A DNA stretch of 64,000 bases from an uncultured bacterium (GTDB taxonomy: Bacteria > Desulfobacterota > Syntrophorhabdia > Syntrophorhabdales > JANXAF01): the NCBI GenBank assembly GCA_938084905.1, contig CALKEQ010000006.1:1-64000 (forward strand), given 5' to 3'. Made by a program: the position numbers and the translations under genes. The notes under the pieces are model-generated. The model had not been told where the DNA came from. It ran no database searches and worked only from the letters and a program-made list of their open reading frames with translations. Within the stretch, counting starts at the first letter, position 1. Every line of letters starts with the position of its first letter. This document shows, in pieces, positions 1 through 8,843 of this stretch.

Positions 1-90
1 CCTGCCTTCTCATTTGAAGGTGCTGCTGCAGGAAGGATAAATGGTTCTCAATTTACAGGTACTGCTTCTGGAATTGCGGGAAAAAATTAA
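1..90 (+). CDS. C-terminal end of an unidentified protein (truncated by window edge)
   Basis: An open frame runs from the first base to a TAA at 88-90 and gives 29 residues rich in Gly, Ala, Ser and Thr (ending GTASGIAGKN). A strong terminator follows 16 nt after the stop, which supports a real gene end. The low-complexity, beta-prone composition would suit the end of a secreted or surface protein, but nothing here identifies the family. Confidence 0.5.
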   Translation, partial: PAFSFEGAAAGRINGSQFTGTASGIAGKN

Positions 91-106
91 TCTTGTGATT
101 TTTTAG

Positions 107-134
107 GGTGCTGGGTCTCCCAGCACCTTTTTTA
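107..134 (+). terminator. Rho-independent terminator
   Basis: A perfect 9-bp stem (107-115 with 119-127) closes a 3-nt loop and is followed directly by a run of six T and then ATT. It lies 16 nt after the stop of the truncated first gene and ends the preceding transcript before the OmpH-like gene. It is the clearest intrinsic terminator in the window. Confidence 0.93.
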
Positions 135-161
135 TTGGTTAAAAAGAACGTTGGAGGGAAG

Positions 162-674
162 ATGAGGAGATTATGGTCAGTTACGTTCCTTTTCCTTCTC
201 TACTATTTTTCTAACTCAGGGATAATCCTTCCCCAAGAACTGAAAATAGCCGTTTTCGATATTCAGAGGATAATTCGCGAATCAAAAACGATCGATGCTT
301 ACAGAAAAGAGCTTTTGAGGAACGTGGACGAAAAGAGAAAGATCCTCAAAGAGAAGGAGGAAGCTTTGAGACAGATCGAGAAGAAACTGCGGGAGGAGGG
401 TGGTAGGCTTTCCCTTTATGAGAGGAGAGCCCTTGAGGACAAGTTCATGGATGGAGCGAAGGAACTTAGAAGGTTAAGGGAGGATATTGACATTGAACTC
501 CAGAAGATGGACAGGGAACTGACCCACAAAGCCTTCTCTGACATAGCTGGTGTGATAAAGAAGATCGCCGAGAAGGAGGGTTACACATTAATCCTCGAGA
601 GAAACGCGGCAGGAGTAGCCTACGCGAAGGAAAAAATAGATATAACTGGAAAGATACTGGAGATGCTCAAATAG
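162..674 (+). CDS. OmpH/Skp-like periplasmic chaperone
   Basis: 170 aa. An N-terminal signal peptide (RR, then a hydrophobic stretch at about residues 5-22) is followed by AVFDIQRI, a typical start of the OmpH/Skp family, then a long charged helical region (about 50-120) expected to form the coiled-coil tentacles, and a C-terminal segment ending in the usual strand-helix element. Skp holds unfolded outer-membrane proteins in the periplasm. The ATG at 162 is chosen because GGAGGG lies 3-9 nt upstream and the signal peptide starts there; an in-frame GTG at 108 falls inside the terminator stem. The gene stands alone, not beside bamA or lpxD as is common. Confidence 0.85.
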   Translation: MRRLWSVTFLFLLYYFSNSGIILPQELKIAVFDIQRIIRESKTIDAYRKELLRNVDEKRKILKEKEEALRQIEKKLREEGGRLSLYERRALEDKFMDGAKELRRLREDIDIELQKMDRELTHKAFSDIAGVIKKIAEKEGYTLILERNAAGVAYAKEKIDITGKILEMLK

Positions 675-725
675 AAATTTTTTGGACCTTACAATCGGTT
701 CAAAGATTGGAAAAAAGTCGATTTG

Positions 726-798
726 TGGAGCTGAGGGGCATCGAACCCCTGACCTCATGACTGCCAGTCATGCGCTCTCCCATCTGAGCTACAGCCCC
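726..798 (-). tRNA. tRNA-Ala (GGC)
   Basis: Read on the minus strand, 73 nt fold as a cloverleaf. Acceptor GGGGCTG pairs with CAGCTCC (one G-T pair), the D arm has the usual TAGCTCAG, the anticodon loop CTGGCAG carries GGC, and the T arm contains GGTTCGATGCC. The discriminator is A and CCA is not encoded. It reads Ala GCC/GCT codons. Confidence 0.96.
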
Positions 799-807
799 GT
801 ATCTCTA

Positions 808-837
808 ATCATACACCAAAAAAGACAAGGTGGTCAA
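808..837 (-). promoter_or_regulatory. sigma70-type promoter of tRNA-Ala
   Basis: On the minus strand, TTGACC (832-837) is separated by 18 nt from TATGAT (808-813). The -10 ends 9 nt before the tRNA 5' end, as expected for a tRNA promoter. It sits between the 3' end of the carboxyltransferase gene and the tRNA. Confidence 0.72.
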
Positions 838-843
838 CACCAT

Positions 844-2220
844 TTACTCAACTCCGTATTTCTTCTTTATAAACTCAAGCCCGGTTACAGGATAGATGGC
901 GTAAGTGAGGATATCCTCCATCTTATCCGATATCCCCTTCAGTGCCTCTTTCGCCTTAGGTAACTCAGGTTCAAGTATGTCTGCAGGTCTACACGTTATC
1001 GGTGTCTCCCCCCTCTCATATCCTTTGAGCACCATTTTCCTCACATCTTCATTTACCGGAGCCGGAGGTTTTCCGTAAAGCCCAAAGAAATAATCCTTAA
1101 CCTCCTTAGAAACCATCTTGTACCTTCCCGCAAGGACATTGAAGACAGCCTGAGATCCCACAATCTGGCTCGTTGGTGTTACAAGAGGGGGAAATCCCAT
1201 ATCCTCCCTTGTTTTTGGAATCTCCTCAAAAACTTCCCTCAGTCTGTGGAGTGCCTTCATCTGTTTAAGTTGGGAGACGAGATTGCTTATCATTCCACCT
1301 GGTATCTGGTGGATGAGAACCCCTATATCTATTACGGAAAACCTGGTTGTGTCAGCGAAAGCAACGTATTTTGGAATAATCGACTCCAGGTAATCTCCTA
1401 TCTCGGAGAGAAGGTCCAGATCCATATTAATCTCACGGGATGTGTTTTTGAGTGTGACGATCAGAGGTTCTATTGCAGGATGGGATGATCTTAAAGCAAA
1501 AGGAGCGATTGCCGTATCCACCCCATCAACTCCTGCCTCGATAGCCTTAAGGATAGACATACATCCCATTCCACTTGTGAAGTGGGTGTGAAGGTGGATT
1601 GGGATTTTTAGCTCCTTTTTCAAAGCGGAGACGAGCTCATATGCATCGTAAGGAGAGATTATTCCCGCCATGTCCTTGATACAGAGAGAATCGGCCCCCA
1701 TCTCCTCGATGATTTTTGCCTTTCTCACGTAATAGTCCAGGTTAAAAATTGGCCCTCCAAGTCTTTCTCCTGTGAGAGAGTAACATATTGTGCCCTGGAT
1801 GTGTTTTCCACATCTCTTTATCGTTTTAAAGCAGGTTATGAAGTTCCTCTCGTCATTTAAAGCGTCAAAGACCCTGAATATGTCTATTCCTAACTCGGAG
1901 GCCTTTTCGATAAAGGCCTCAACCACATCATCAGCATAATTCCTGTAACCAACAAGGTTCTGTCCTCTCAAGAGCATCTGGAGCTTTGTTTTTTTCATCC
2001 TCTCCCTTAAAAGCCTTATCCTCTCCCACGGATCCTCATGTAGGAACCTTGTCATAACGTCGAATGTTGCTCCCCCCCATACTTCACAGGAATAAAAACC
2101 AACAGAATCGATCTTTTCAGCTATTGGGAGCATATCCTCGGTCCTCATCCTAGTTGCAAAAAGCGATTGATGACCATCTCTTAAGGTCACATCTGTTATC
2201 CTTAAGGGCGCCTCTGCCAT
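844..2220 (-). CDS. pycB: Pyruvate/oxaloacetate carboxyltransferase subunit (PycB/OadA-like, no biotin domain)
   Basis: 458 aa. The protein is the carboxyltransferase part of pyruvate carboxylase or oxaloacetate decarboxylase. A DRE-TIM barrel (about 1-270) carries TLRDGHQS with metal-ligand Asp15, the carboxylated-lysine motif CIKDMAG and the metal site HLHTH; a conserved carboxylase domain (about 290-458) follows. The C-terminal biotinyl domain found in full PycB/OadA (MKM motif, total near 600 aa) is absent, so the carrier must be a separate protein. The start at 2220 has GGAGGTG just upstream; an in-frame ATG at 2232 does not. The gene follows pckG by 15 nt, so the pair probably runs pyruvate-oxaloacetate-PEP conversion. 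Confidence 0.88.
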   Translation of the reverse strand: MAEAPLRITDVTLRDGHQSLFATRMRTEDMLPIAEKIDSVGFYSCEVWGGATFDVMTRFLHEDPWERIRLLRERMKKTKLQMLLRGQNLVGYRNYADDVVEAFIEKASELGIDIFRVFDALNDERNFITCFKTIKRCGKHIQGTICYSLTGERLGGPIFNLDYYVRKAKIIEEMGADSLCIKDMAGIISPYDAYELVSALKKELKIPIHLHTHFTSGMGCMSILKAIEAGVDGVDTAIAPFALRSSHPAIEPLIVTLKNTSREINMDLDLLSEIGDYLESIIPKYVAFADTTRFSVIDIGVLIHQIPGGMISNLVSQLKQMKALHRLREVFEEIPKTREDMGFPPLVTPTSQIVGSQAVFNVLAGRYKMVSKEVKDYFFGLYGKPPAPVNEDVRKMVLKGYERGETPITCRPADILEPELPKAKEALKGISDKMEDILTYAIYPVTGLEFIKKKYGVE

Positions 2221-2235
2221 ATACACCTCCATATA

Positions 2236-4002
2236 TCAACTAACCGATTTTTCAAGCTCATCAAGTTCGGCTCTAAGTTCTTCTGGGATCCTTTCTCCAA
2301 AGATGGAAAAAAACCTCCTTATATCCTCCACTTCCCTTTTCCAACCTTCCCTGTCAAAGGATACTATCCTCTCAAATTCCTCTTTATCGAGATCCAATCC
2401 AGAGGTGTCGATGTCTTTTGGGTATGGAAGGAGACCTATTGGCGTCTCCCTTGCACCGCACCTTCCCTTAATCCTGTCTATTATCCATTTAAGCACCCTC
2501 ACGTTCTCTCCAAATCCTGGCCAGATAAAATTACCCTCCTTGTCCCTCCTAAACCAGTTCACAGAGAAGATACGGGGAGGTTCCTTCAACATACTTCCAA
2601 TCTTCAGCCAATGGGAGAAGTAATCTCCCATGTTATAACCGCAGAAGGGAAGCATCGCGAATGGGTCCCTCCTGAGCACACCAATCTCGTGATCTGCTGC
2701 TGCAGTCGTTTCAGATCCCATTCTTGCGGCAAGAAAGACACCCTTTTTCCAGTCGGGAGCCTCAACCACAAGTGGGATGAGACTACTCCTTCTTGCCCCG
2801 AATATTATGGCTGAAATTGGTACGCCACGTGGATTGTCGAATTCTGGAGAAAGATTGGGTGTGTTATAAATAGAGACGGTGAAACGGGAATTTGGATGGG
2901 CACAAGGTGTCATGCTCCCCTTCTTCCACGGATTTCCCTGCCAATCGAGAAGCTCTTCTGGTTCATCCTCTAACCCTTCCCACCACGGTTCTCTTGTTAT
3001 TGGATTGTATCCAGTATTTGTGTAAAGTACAGGATAGAATCCCTCCTTCTTGAGTGTCCTCATCATATTAGGGTTAGTACGGAAGGATGTGCCAGGAGCA
3101 ACACCGAAATAGCCAGTCTCAGGATTTATGGCGTAAAGTCTTCCGTCAGGCCCTATGTTAAGCCATGCTATGTCATCTCCCAATGTCCAGACCTTGTACC
3201 CTTTTAGGGTCGATTCTAGGAGTGCCAAATTGGTTTTTCCGCACGCAGATGGAAAGGCACCGGCAATGTAGGTAACGTCTCCTTCAGGATCCTCAACACC
3301 TATTATTATCATATGCTCTGCCAACCAATTTTCCTTATACCCAAGCCAGGATGCTATTCTCAGTGAGAAGCACTTCTTCCCAAGGAGGGCATTTCCACCG
3401 TAGCCGGATCCCACGCTCCAGACGAGGTTCTCTTCTGGGAAATGGACGATAAAACGCCTACTTACGTCAAGGTCCAGAATTGTGTGTATCCCTTTTACGA
3501 AGTTTTCCGAATCTCCTATTTTTTCCAAGACGAACCTTCCAAGCCTTGTCATGATTCTCATGCTTATGGCAACGTAACTTGTATCTGTCACCTGGATACA
3601 GGCTTTAGAATACGGAGAATCAGGATGGCCCATCATGTAGGGTAGAACGTACATCGTCCTACCTCTCATTGATCCCTTTGTTAGTCTCCTTAGCAGCTCC
3701 TTTGCTGAGGAGGGATCCATCCAGTTATTGTTAGGTCCCGTTTGATCCTTATCAGGATGGCAAACATACGTGAGGTGCTCTGTTCTTGCCGTATCGGAAG
3801 GATGGCTTCTGTGTAAATAAGAATTTGGCCACAATCTATGGTTCAGCTCGTAAAATACCGGTCTACCATTTATCCTTTCCTCATCGATTCCTATCTTTAT
3901 TAGGCTGTGAGCCTCTTCATCTGAGCCATCAAGGATGTAGATCCTTTTGGGTTCTGTCAATTCCGATATTTCTTCAACCCACTTTTCCCAGTACTTAGCC
4001 AT
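2236..4002 (-). CDS. pckG: Phosphoenolpyruvate carboxykinase (GTP)
   Basis: 588 aa, close to the family's roughly 600. It interconverts oxaloacetate + GTP and PEP + CO2 + GDP. Visible signatures are the P-loop AFPSACGKTN with the PEPCK-specific reactive Cys, the kinase-2 motif LGDDIAW, the GARRSSLIPLV segment of GTP-type enzymes, and several Trp/Asn-rich guanine-site stretches near the C-terminus. The ATG at 4002 has GGGAGGTT at a good distance. It is first in an operon with the carboxyltransferase gene, which suggests a gluconeogenic or anaplerotic role. Confidence 0.95.
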   Translation of the reverse strand: MAKYWEKWVEEISELTEPKRIYILDGSDEEAHSLIKIGIDEERINGRPVFYELNHRLWPNSYLHRSHPSDTARTEHLTYVCHPDKDQTGPNNNWMDPSSAKELLRRLTKGSMRGRTMYVLPYMMGHPDSPYSKACIQVTDTSYVAISMRIMTRLGRFVLEKIGDSENFVKGIHTILDLDVSRRFIVHFPEENLVWSVGSGYGGNALLGKKCFSLRIASWLGYKENWLAEHMIIIGVEDPEGDVTYIAGAFPSACGKTNLALLESTLKGYKVWTLGDDIAWLNIGPDGRLYAINPETGYFGVAPGTSFRTNPNMMRTLKKEGFYPVLYTNTGYNPITREPWWEGLEDEPEELLDWQGNPWKKGSMTPCAHPNSRFTVSIYNTPNLSPEFDNPRGVPISAIIFGARRSSLIPLVVEAPDWKKGVFLAARMGSETTAAADHEIGVLRRDPFAMLPFCGYNMGDYFSHWLKIGSMLKEPPRIFSVNWFRRDKEGNFIWPGFGENVRVLKWIIDRIKGRCGARETPIGLLPYPKDIDTSGLDLDKEEFERIVSFDREGWKREVEDIRRFFSIFGERIPEELRAELDELEKSVS

Positions 4003-4032
4003 AGTAACCTCCCATCCATTGCGGGAAACTAG

Positions 4033-4060
4033 TTTACATTAAAGGGGCGCGCCTTTTCAA
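4033..4060 (-). promoter_or_regulatory. Possible promoter of pckG-pycB
   Basis: On the minus strand, TTGAAA (4055-4060), a 16-nt spacer and TGTAAA (4033-4038). It would give a leader of about 25 nt that contains the pckG Shine-Dalgarno. The -10 is a poor match and the spacer is short. Confidence 0.35.
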
Positions 4061-4077
4061 TCGAAAAATTCCCCACG

Positions 4078-4106
4078 TTGACGGGAGGGGTACTTTCTGT
4101 TAATAT
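4078..4106 (+). promoter_or_regulatory. sigma70-type promoter of the M18 aminopeptidase gene
   Basis: TTGACG (4078-4083), 17-nt spacer, TAATAT (4101-4106). The -10 ends 13 nt before the ATG at 4120, so the leader would be only about 7 nt. The TTG at 4078 that could look like an upstream in-frame start is better read as the -35 box. Confidence 0.65.
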
Positions 4107-4119
4107 TAACTCTAGAGGG

Positions 4120-5472
4120 ATGGAAAAAGAGTCGGGTTGGATAAAAAAGTCGAAAGAGGAACAGTCTCTCATATACGATTTTGCGGAGAGGTACAAGAAG
4201 TTCCTAAACGAGGCAAAGACTGAAAGAGAGGCAGCTACCTACATCTCAGAAACTTTAAAAAGAGCCGGTTTTTCAGAGGATTTGAGTGAAGAGAAAGTTT
4301 TTAAGACATACAGGGAAAAGTCCGTATTCGCATTGGTAAAGGGGAAAAAACCACTTACCTCAGGAATGAACATAATCGTCTCACATATTGACACCCCGAG
4401 ACTTGACTTAAAACAGAACCCGCTCTTTGAGGAAGTGGGTCTTGCCATGTTCAGGACCCATTACTACGGCGGAATAAAAAAATACCACTGGGTAGCCATA
4501 CCCCTTTCGCTTCACGGGGTAATAGTTAAGGTGGATGGAAGGAAGATCAACTTAAGAATAGGAGAAGAGGATGATGACCCTGTCTTTGCCATAGACGACC
4601 TTCTTCCCCATCTTTCAAGGAAGACCCTTGACGAGAAAAAACTGTCTGAGGCTCCAGAGGCGGAGAAGTTGACGGTCCTTTGCGGAAGTATACCGCTTGT
4701 AGGAGTGGAAAAGGATTCGGTTAAGGCCGCGATCCTGGAGATTTTGAAAAATTCATACGGAATAGTTGAAGAGGACTTCGTAAGTGCGGAAATAGAGGTT
4801 GTTCCAGCTTTCAAGGCAAAAGACGTGGGAATAGATCGGAGTATGATAGGAGCGTATGGGCAGGACGACAGAGTTTGTGCGTACGCCATGCTTGAGGCAT
4901 TGATCAGTCTGGATAAACCAGAAAGATCCTGTCTTGCCATATTCACAGACAAAGAGGAGATAGGTTCTGAAGGAGATACAGCTATAAGGTCGAGTTTTCT
5001 TTTTATGATGATTTACGAAGTATTAGAGAGCATGGGTTTAAAACCTGACGATGTTACTATAAAAAAGGCGCTCTTCTCATCAAGGGCCATCTCCGCGGAT
5101 GTGAATGGTGCTGTAAACCCTATGTATCAGGATGTACACGAGAAACAGAACGCATGCTATCTCGGACTCGGTGTATGTGTGGAGAAGTTCACAGGCCATG
5201 GTGGAAAGATAGGGGCAAGTGAGGCCCATGCAGAGTATATTGCGGAGATAAGAAGGATATTTGATGCCAATCAAATAATATGGCAGACGGGCGAGCTAGG
5301 AAAGGTCGATTTGGGCGGTGGAGGTACGGTTGCCAAGTATCTGGCCATGTACGGAATGAACATCGTCGATTGTGGAACTCCAGTCTTGTCGATGCACTCC
5401 CCTTTTGAGATAACATCCAAGCTTGACGTATACGAGACCTTCAGAGCTTACAGGGCATTTTACAATTCTTGA
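4120..5472 (+). CDS. M18 family aminopeptidase (aminopeptidase I)
   Basis: 450 aa, the usual length for bacterial M18 enzymes. It removes N-terminal amino acids from peptides using two metal ions. Likely ligands and catalytic residues are in SHIDTPRLD, GQDDRVCAY, DKEEIGSEG, ADVNGAVNP and the C-terminal SMHSPFE. It is likely a cytoplasmic dodecamer, since no signal peptide is seen. The ATG at 4120 is chosen over an in-frame TTG at 4078 because the latter forms the -35 box of a good promoter. There is no well-spaced Shine-Dalgarno (GAGGG touches the ATG), so translation may start from a very short leader. lon follows after 27 nt. Confidence 0.9.
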   Translation: MEKESGWIKKSKEEQSLIYDFAERYKKFLNEAKTEREAATYISETLKRAGFSEDLSEEKVFKTYREKSVFALVKGKKPLTSGMNIIVSHIDTPRLDLKQNPLFEEVGLAMFRTHYYGGIKKYHWVAIPLSLHGVIVKVDGRKINLRIGEEDDDPVFAIDDLLPHLSRKTLDEKKLSEAPEAEKLTVLCGSIPLVGVEKDSVKAAILEILKNSYGIVEEDFVSAEIEVVPAFKAKDVGIDRSMIGAYGQDDRVCAYAMLEALISLDKPERSCLAIFTDKEEIGSEGDTAIRSSFLFMMIYEVLESMGLKPDDVTIKKALFSSRAISADVNGAVNPMYQDVHEKQNACYLGLGVCVEKFTGHGGKIGASEAHAEYIAEIRRIFDANQIIWQTGELGKVDLGGGGTVAKYLAMYGMNIVDCGTPVLSMHSPFEITSKLDVYETFRAYRAFYNS

Positions 5473-5499
5473 GAACCATCCGGAGGAAAAGGGAGAATT

Positions 5500-7833
5500 A
5501 TGGAGACTGAAATTGTAAATATTCCAAGACAGATACCCCTCCTTCCAGTCCGCGACATGGTCATGTACCCATCTGTTGTTTTTCCTCTCTTTGTGGGCCG
5601 TGATGCTTCGATTATAGCGGTTGAGAAGGCTCTGGCAAAAGACAGGTTAATACTCGTTGCTGCCCAAAAGGACTTTTCAGACGATAATCCACTTCCCGAA
5701 AGGATATATTCTGTGGGGGTCGTTTCGCAGATAATGAGGATGCTTAGGCTGCCAGACGGTAGAGCTAAGATCCTAATTCAGGGGATAAAGAAGGCAAAAA
5801 TAGTGAATTACGTACAGGAGAGTCCCACATACATTGTAGAGATTGAACCGATCGAGGAACCTCTCGTTACCGAAATAACGCTCGAAGTTGAGGCATTGGT
5901 CCGATATGTGAAGGAACAGATGGAGAAGGTTGTTTCAATGGGTCGGACCGTTGGTCCGGATATACTTATGGTCATAGATACGATAGATGAACCGGGAAGG
6001 CTGGCAGATATATGTGCAGCAAATCTAGGACTCACCGTAGAGAAGGCACAAGAGATCCTTGAGATTGTTGATCCTGTTCAAAGGCTGAGAAAGCTATCTG
6101 AAATCCTTGGCAAGGAAATAGAACTCCTCAACATGCAAGCAAAGATCCTCTCTCAGGCAAAGGAGGAGATGACAAAGAGTCAGAGGGAGTACTTTCTGAG
6201 AGAACAGATAAAGGCTATAAAAAGTGAGCTTGGCGAGATCGACGAAAGGGAGGAGGAGATAGAGAGTTTAAGGAAAAGGATAAAGAAGGCAAAGATGCCA
6301 AAAGAGGTGGAAAAGGAGGCCATAAGACAGCTTGAAAGACTTGACAGTATGCATCCTGATGCAATTGAATCCTCAATGCTGAGAAACTATCTTGAGTGGC
6401 TTATTGAGCTCCCCTGGAGTATATCAACAAAGGATAACATAGACATAAAAAGGGCTGAAAGGATCCTAAACGAGGACCATTACGGACTTGAGAAGGTAAA
6501 GGAGAGGATCCTCGAATTCCTAAGCGTCATTAAACTGAAGGGAGAAATGAAAGGCCCTATTCTCTGCTTCGTAGGTCCACCTGGAGTTGGTAAGACCTCC
6601 CTCGGCAAATCTATTGCAAGAGCCCTCGGTAGAAAGTTTTCACGTATCTCACTTGGAGGTCTAAAGGATGAGGCGGAGATCAGAGGTCACAGAAGGACTT
6701 ACGTTGGTGCAATGCCAGGCCGTATAATCCAGTGTATAAAGCAGGCCGGTTCCAATAACCCGGTATTTATGATGGATGAGATAGATAAGATAGGTACAGA
6801 TTTTAGAGGGGATCCTGCAAGTGCTCTCCTTGAGGTTCTGGATCCTGAGCAGAATCACTCATTCAGCGATCATTATCTTAATGTTCCATTCGATCTTTCC
6901 AAGGTTATGTTCATTACAACTGCAAATAGGGTAGACACAATCCCACCCGCACTTAAGGACAGACTCGAGATCATAAACATCCCGGGTTATACGGAAAAGG
7001 AGAAGTTGATTATAGCAAAGAGGTACCTTATTCCGAAGCAGGTTATTGAGAACGGGTTAAAGAAGAATTTGGTCCATATCACAGACAGTGCGCTTATGAA
7101 AATCATCCAGGAGTACACGAGAGAAGCTGGTGTGAGAAATCTGGAAAGGGAGATCGCCTCAATAATGAGAAAGGTTGCAAGGAAAGTAGCGGAAGGAGAT
7201 AAAAGGAAGGTTAAAATAACAACGAAAAATCTTCACAGGTTCCTTGGCCCACCAAAATATCTGCCTGAGGAGGAACTGAAGGAGGAGATACCTGGGATCG
7301 CATGTGGGCTTGCATGGACTGAGTTTGGTGGAGAGATCATGTACATAGAGGTAATGTGGAGAAAGGGGAAAAAGGACCTCACATTAACAGGGAATATGGG
7401 AGATGTTATGAAGGAGTCAGCTCAGGCAGCCCTAACGTACATAAAATCGAGGGCAGGAAAACTCGGCATAGAGCCCGATCTTTTTGACAATCTGGAGATG
7501 CACGTACACATACCTCAGGGAGCTATCCCGAAAGACGGTCCGTCAGCAGGTATAACTATAGCTGTTGCAATGATAAGCTCACTCCTCAAAAAGCCAGTAA
7601 GTAAGAAGATAGCCATGACCGGAGAAATAACCCTAACCGGTAGGGTGCTCCCAATAGGCGGACTTAAAGAGAAAACACTTGCCGCACTTAGAGCAAAAAT
7701 AGAGAAGGTTATTATTCCAAAGGAAAACCTGAAAGAGATGGCAGAAATACCGCCTTACGCAAAAAGGAAGATAGAGTTCATACCAGTTTCCTCAATGGAT
7801 GAGGTTGTGGATGTAATTTTTGGGATAAAATGA
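5500..7833 (+). CDS. lon: ATP-dependent protease Lon (LonA)
   Basis: 777 aa. Domain order is the N-terminal substrate-binding LON domain (about 10-200), a coiled-coil linker, the AAA+ module with Walker A GPPGVGKTS and Walker B MMDEIDKI, and the S16 protease domain with catalytic Ser in PKDGPSAGITIA and catalytic Lys in GGLKEKTLAA. It degrades misfolded and regulatory proteins in the cytoplasm. GGAGGAAAAGG precedes the ATG. The stop overlaps the start of amrS (ATGA), so the two are translationally coupled. Confidence 0.97.
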   Translation: METEIVNIPRQIPLLPVRDMVMYPSVVFPLFVGRDASIIAVEKALAKDRLILVAAQKDFSDDNPLPERIYSVGVVSQIMRMLRLPDGRAKILIQGIKKAKIVNYVQESPTYIVEIEPIEEPLVTEITLEVEALVRYVKEQMEKVVSMGRTVGPDILMVIDTIDEPGRLADICAANLGLTVEKAQEILEIVDPVQRLRKLSEILGKEIELLNMQAKILSQAKEEMTKSQREYFLREQIKAIKSELGEIDEREEEIESLRKRIKKAKMPKEVEKEAIRQLERLDSMHPDAIESSMLRNYLEWLIELPWSISTKDNIDIKRAERILNEDHYGLEKVKERILEFLSVIKLKGEMKGPILCFVGPPGVGKTSLGKSIARALGRKFSRISLGGLKDEAEIRGHRRTYVGAMPGRIIQCIKQAGSNNPVFMMDEIDKIGTDFRGDPASALLEVLDPEQNHSFSDHYLNVPFDLSKVMFITTANRVDTIPPALKDRLEIINIPGYTEKEKLIIAKRYLIPKQVIENGLKKNLVHITDSALMKIIQEYTREAGVRNLEREIASIMRKVARKVAEGDKRKVKITTKNLHRFLGPPKYLPEEELKEEIPGIACGLAWTEFGGEIMYIEVMWRKGKKDLTLTGNMGDVMKESAQAALTYIKSRAGKLGIEPDLFDNLEMHVHIPQGAIPKDGPSAGITIAVAMISSLLKKPVSKKIAMTGEITLTGRVLPIGGLKEKTLAALRAKIEKVIIPKENLKEMAEIPPYAKRKIEFIPVSSMDEVVDVIFGIK

Positions 7834-8843
7834 GGGAAGCCTTATATTACGAGAAGCTGACAGAATCGAAAGTAAGGTGTAATCTTTGTCACCATCACTG
7901 CCTTATAAGTCCAGGGAAAAGGGGTATATGCGGGGTTAGGGAAAACATAGATGGAACCCTATACTCTTTAGTTTACAGTAGGCCCTGTTCCTGGCACGTG
8001 GATCCAATAGAAAAGAAACCACTTTACCATTTTTTTCCTGGATCATCTGCCTTCTCAATAGCAACCGTGGGATGCAATTTCAGATGTCTCCACTGCCAGA
8101 ACTACGAAATTTCTCAGATGCCAAAGGAAAAAAAGGGGATATTTGGGTACAAGATGGCGCCAGAAGAAGTGGTAAACATGGCTTTGGAAAGTAGGTGCAA
8201 AAGTATATCTTATACGTACACTGAACCGACTGTCTTTTTCGAATATGCCCTAGATATTGCCAAATTGGCAAAAAGCAGGGGCCTTCTTAACAATTTCGTC
8301 ACGAATGGTTACATTGAGAAGAAGCCACTCGAAGATATAAGTCCTTATCTGGATGGAGCAAATATCGATCTTAAGTCCTTCAAGGAGGGATTTTACAGAA
8401 AAATATGTGGGGCTGAACTTAAGGCGGTACTTGAAACTATAAAGGAGTACAAAAGACTAGGGATATGGATCGAGATTACAACACTCATAATACCCGGACT
8501 TAACGACGAGGAAGATGAATTGAGAAGCATAGCGAAGTTCATAAGGGAGGAACTTGGCAAAGAGACACCATGGCACGTAACCGCATTTTACCCAACTTAC
8601 AAGCTCACAGATAGGCCTAGGACTCAACCAAAAACCTTAAGCAATGCGAGAAGAATAGGAATTGAGGAAGGCCTTATGTATGTCTACGAAGGAAACATTC
8701 CTGGCGGGGAAGGCGAAAATACTTTCTGCTATAACTGTGGAAAGTTGATTATAGGAAGGTTCGGTTTTTCCGTCACCATGTACAACATTGAGAATGGTCA
8801 ATGCAAGTACTGTGGGGCAGAGATCCACGGAGTCGGAATGTGA
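7830..8843 (+). CDS. amrS: AmmeMemoRadiSam-system radical SAM enzyme (AmrS)
   Basis: 337 aa. The radical SAM cluster motif is GCNFRCLHC (CxxxCxxC). An N-terminal Cys-rich segment (CNLCHHHC then GICGVREN) is typical of this PflA-related family, and a zinc-ribbon-like tail has CYNCG and CKYCG pairs. The family is named for co-occurrence with AmmeMemo proteins, which are not in this window; the reaction is not known to me. The start overlaps lon by 4 nt, and the stop overlaps the next start by 4 nt (GTGA), so the three genes form one translation unit. Confidence 0.88.
   Translation: MREALYYEKLTESKVRCNLCHHHCLISPGKRGICGVRENIDGTLYSLVYSRPCSWHVDPIEKKPLYHFFPGSSAFSIATVGCNFRCLHCQNYEISQMPKEKKGIFGYKMAPEEVVNMALESRCKSISYTYTEPTVFFEYALDIAKLAKSRGLLNNFVTNGYIEKKPLEDISPYLDGANIDLKSFKEGFYRKICGAELKAVLETIKEYKRLGIWIEITTLIIPGLNDEEDELRSIAKFIREELGKETPWHVTAFYPTYKLTDRPRTQPKTLSNARRIGIEEGLMYVYEGNIPGGEGENTFCYNCGKLIIGRFGFSVTMYNIENGQCKYCGAEIHGVGM

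Noticed and set aside
108..161. GTG at 108 as the start of the OmpH-like gene
   Set aside because: It lies in the stem of the upstream terminator; the ATG at 162 has a good ribosome binding site and starts a signal peptide.
680..720. Weak hairpin (CAATC/GATTG) after the OmpH-like gene as a terminator
   Set aside because: Stem of 5 bp and no T-run on either strand.
4078..4119. TTG at 4078 as the start of the M18 aminopeptidase
   Set aside because: It has no ribosome binding site and the TTG belongs to TTGACG of a promoter with a 17-nt spacer to TAATAT; the ATG at 4120 gives the usual protein length.
4512..4952. Long open frame antisense to the M18 aminopeptidase gene
   Set aside because: Composition is Ser/Thr-rich shadow sequence with no motif; the sense gene is certain.
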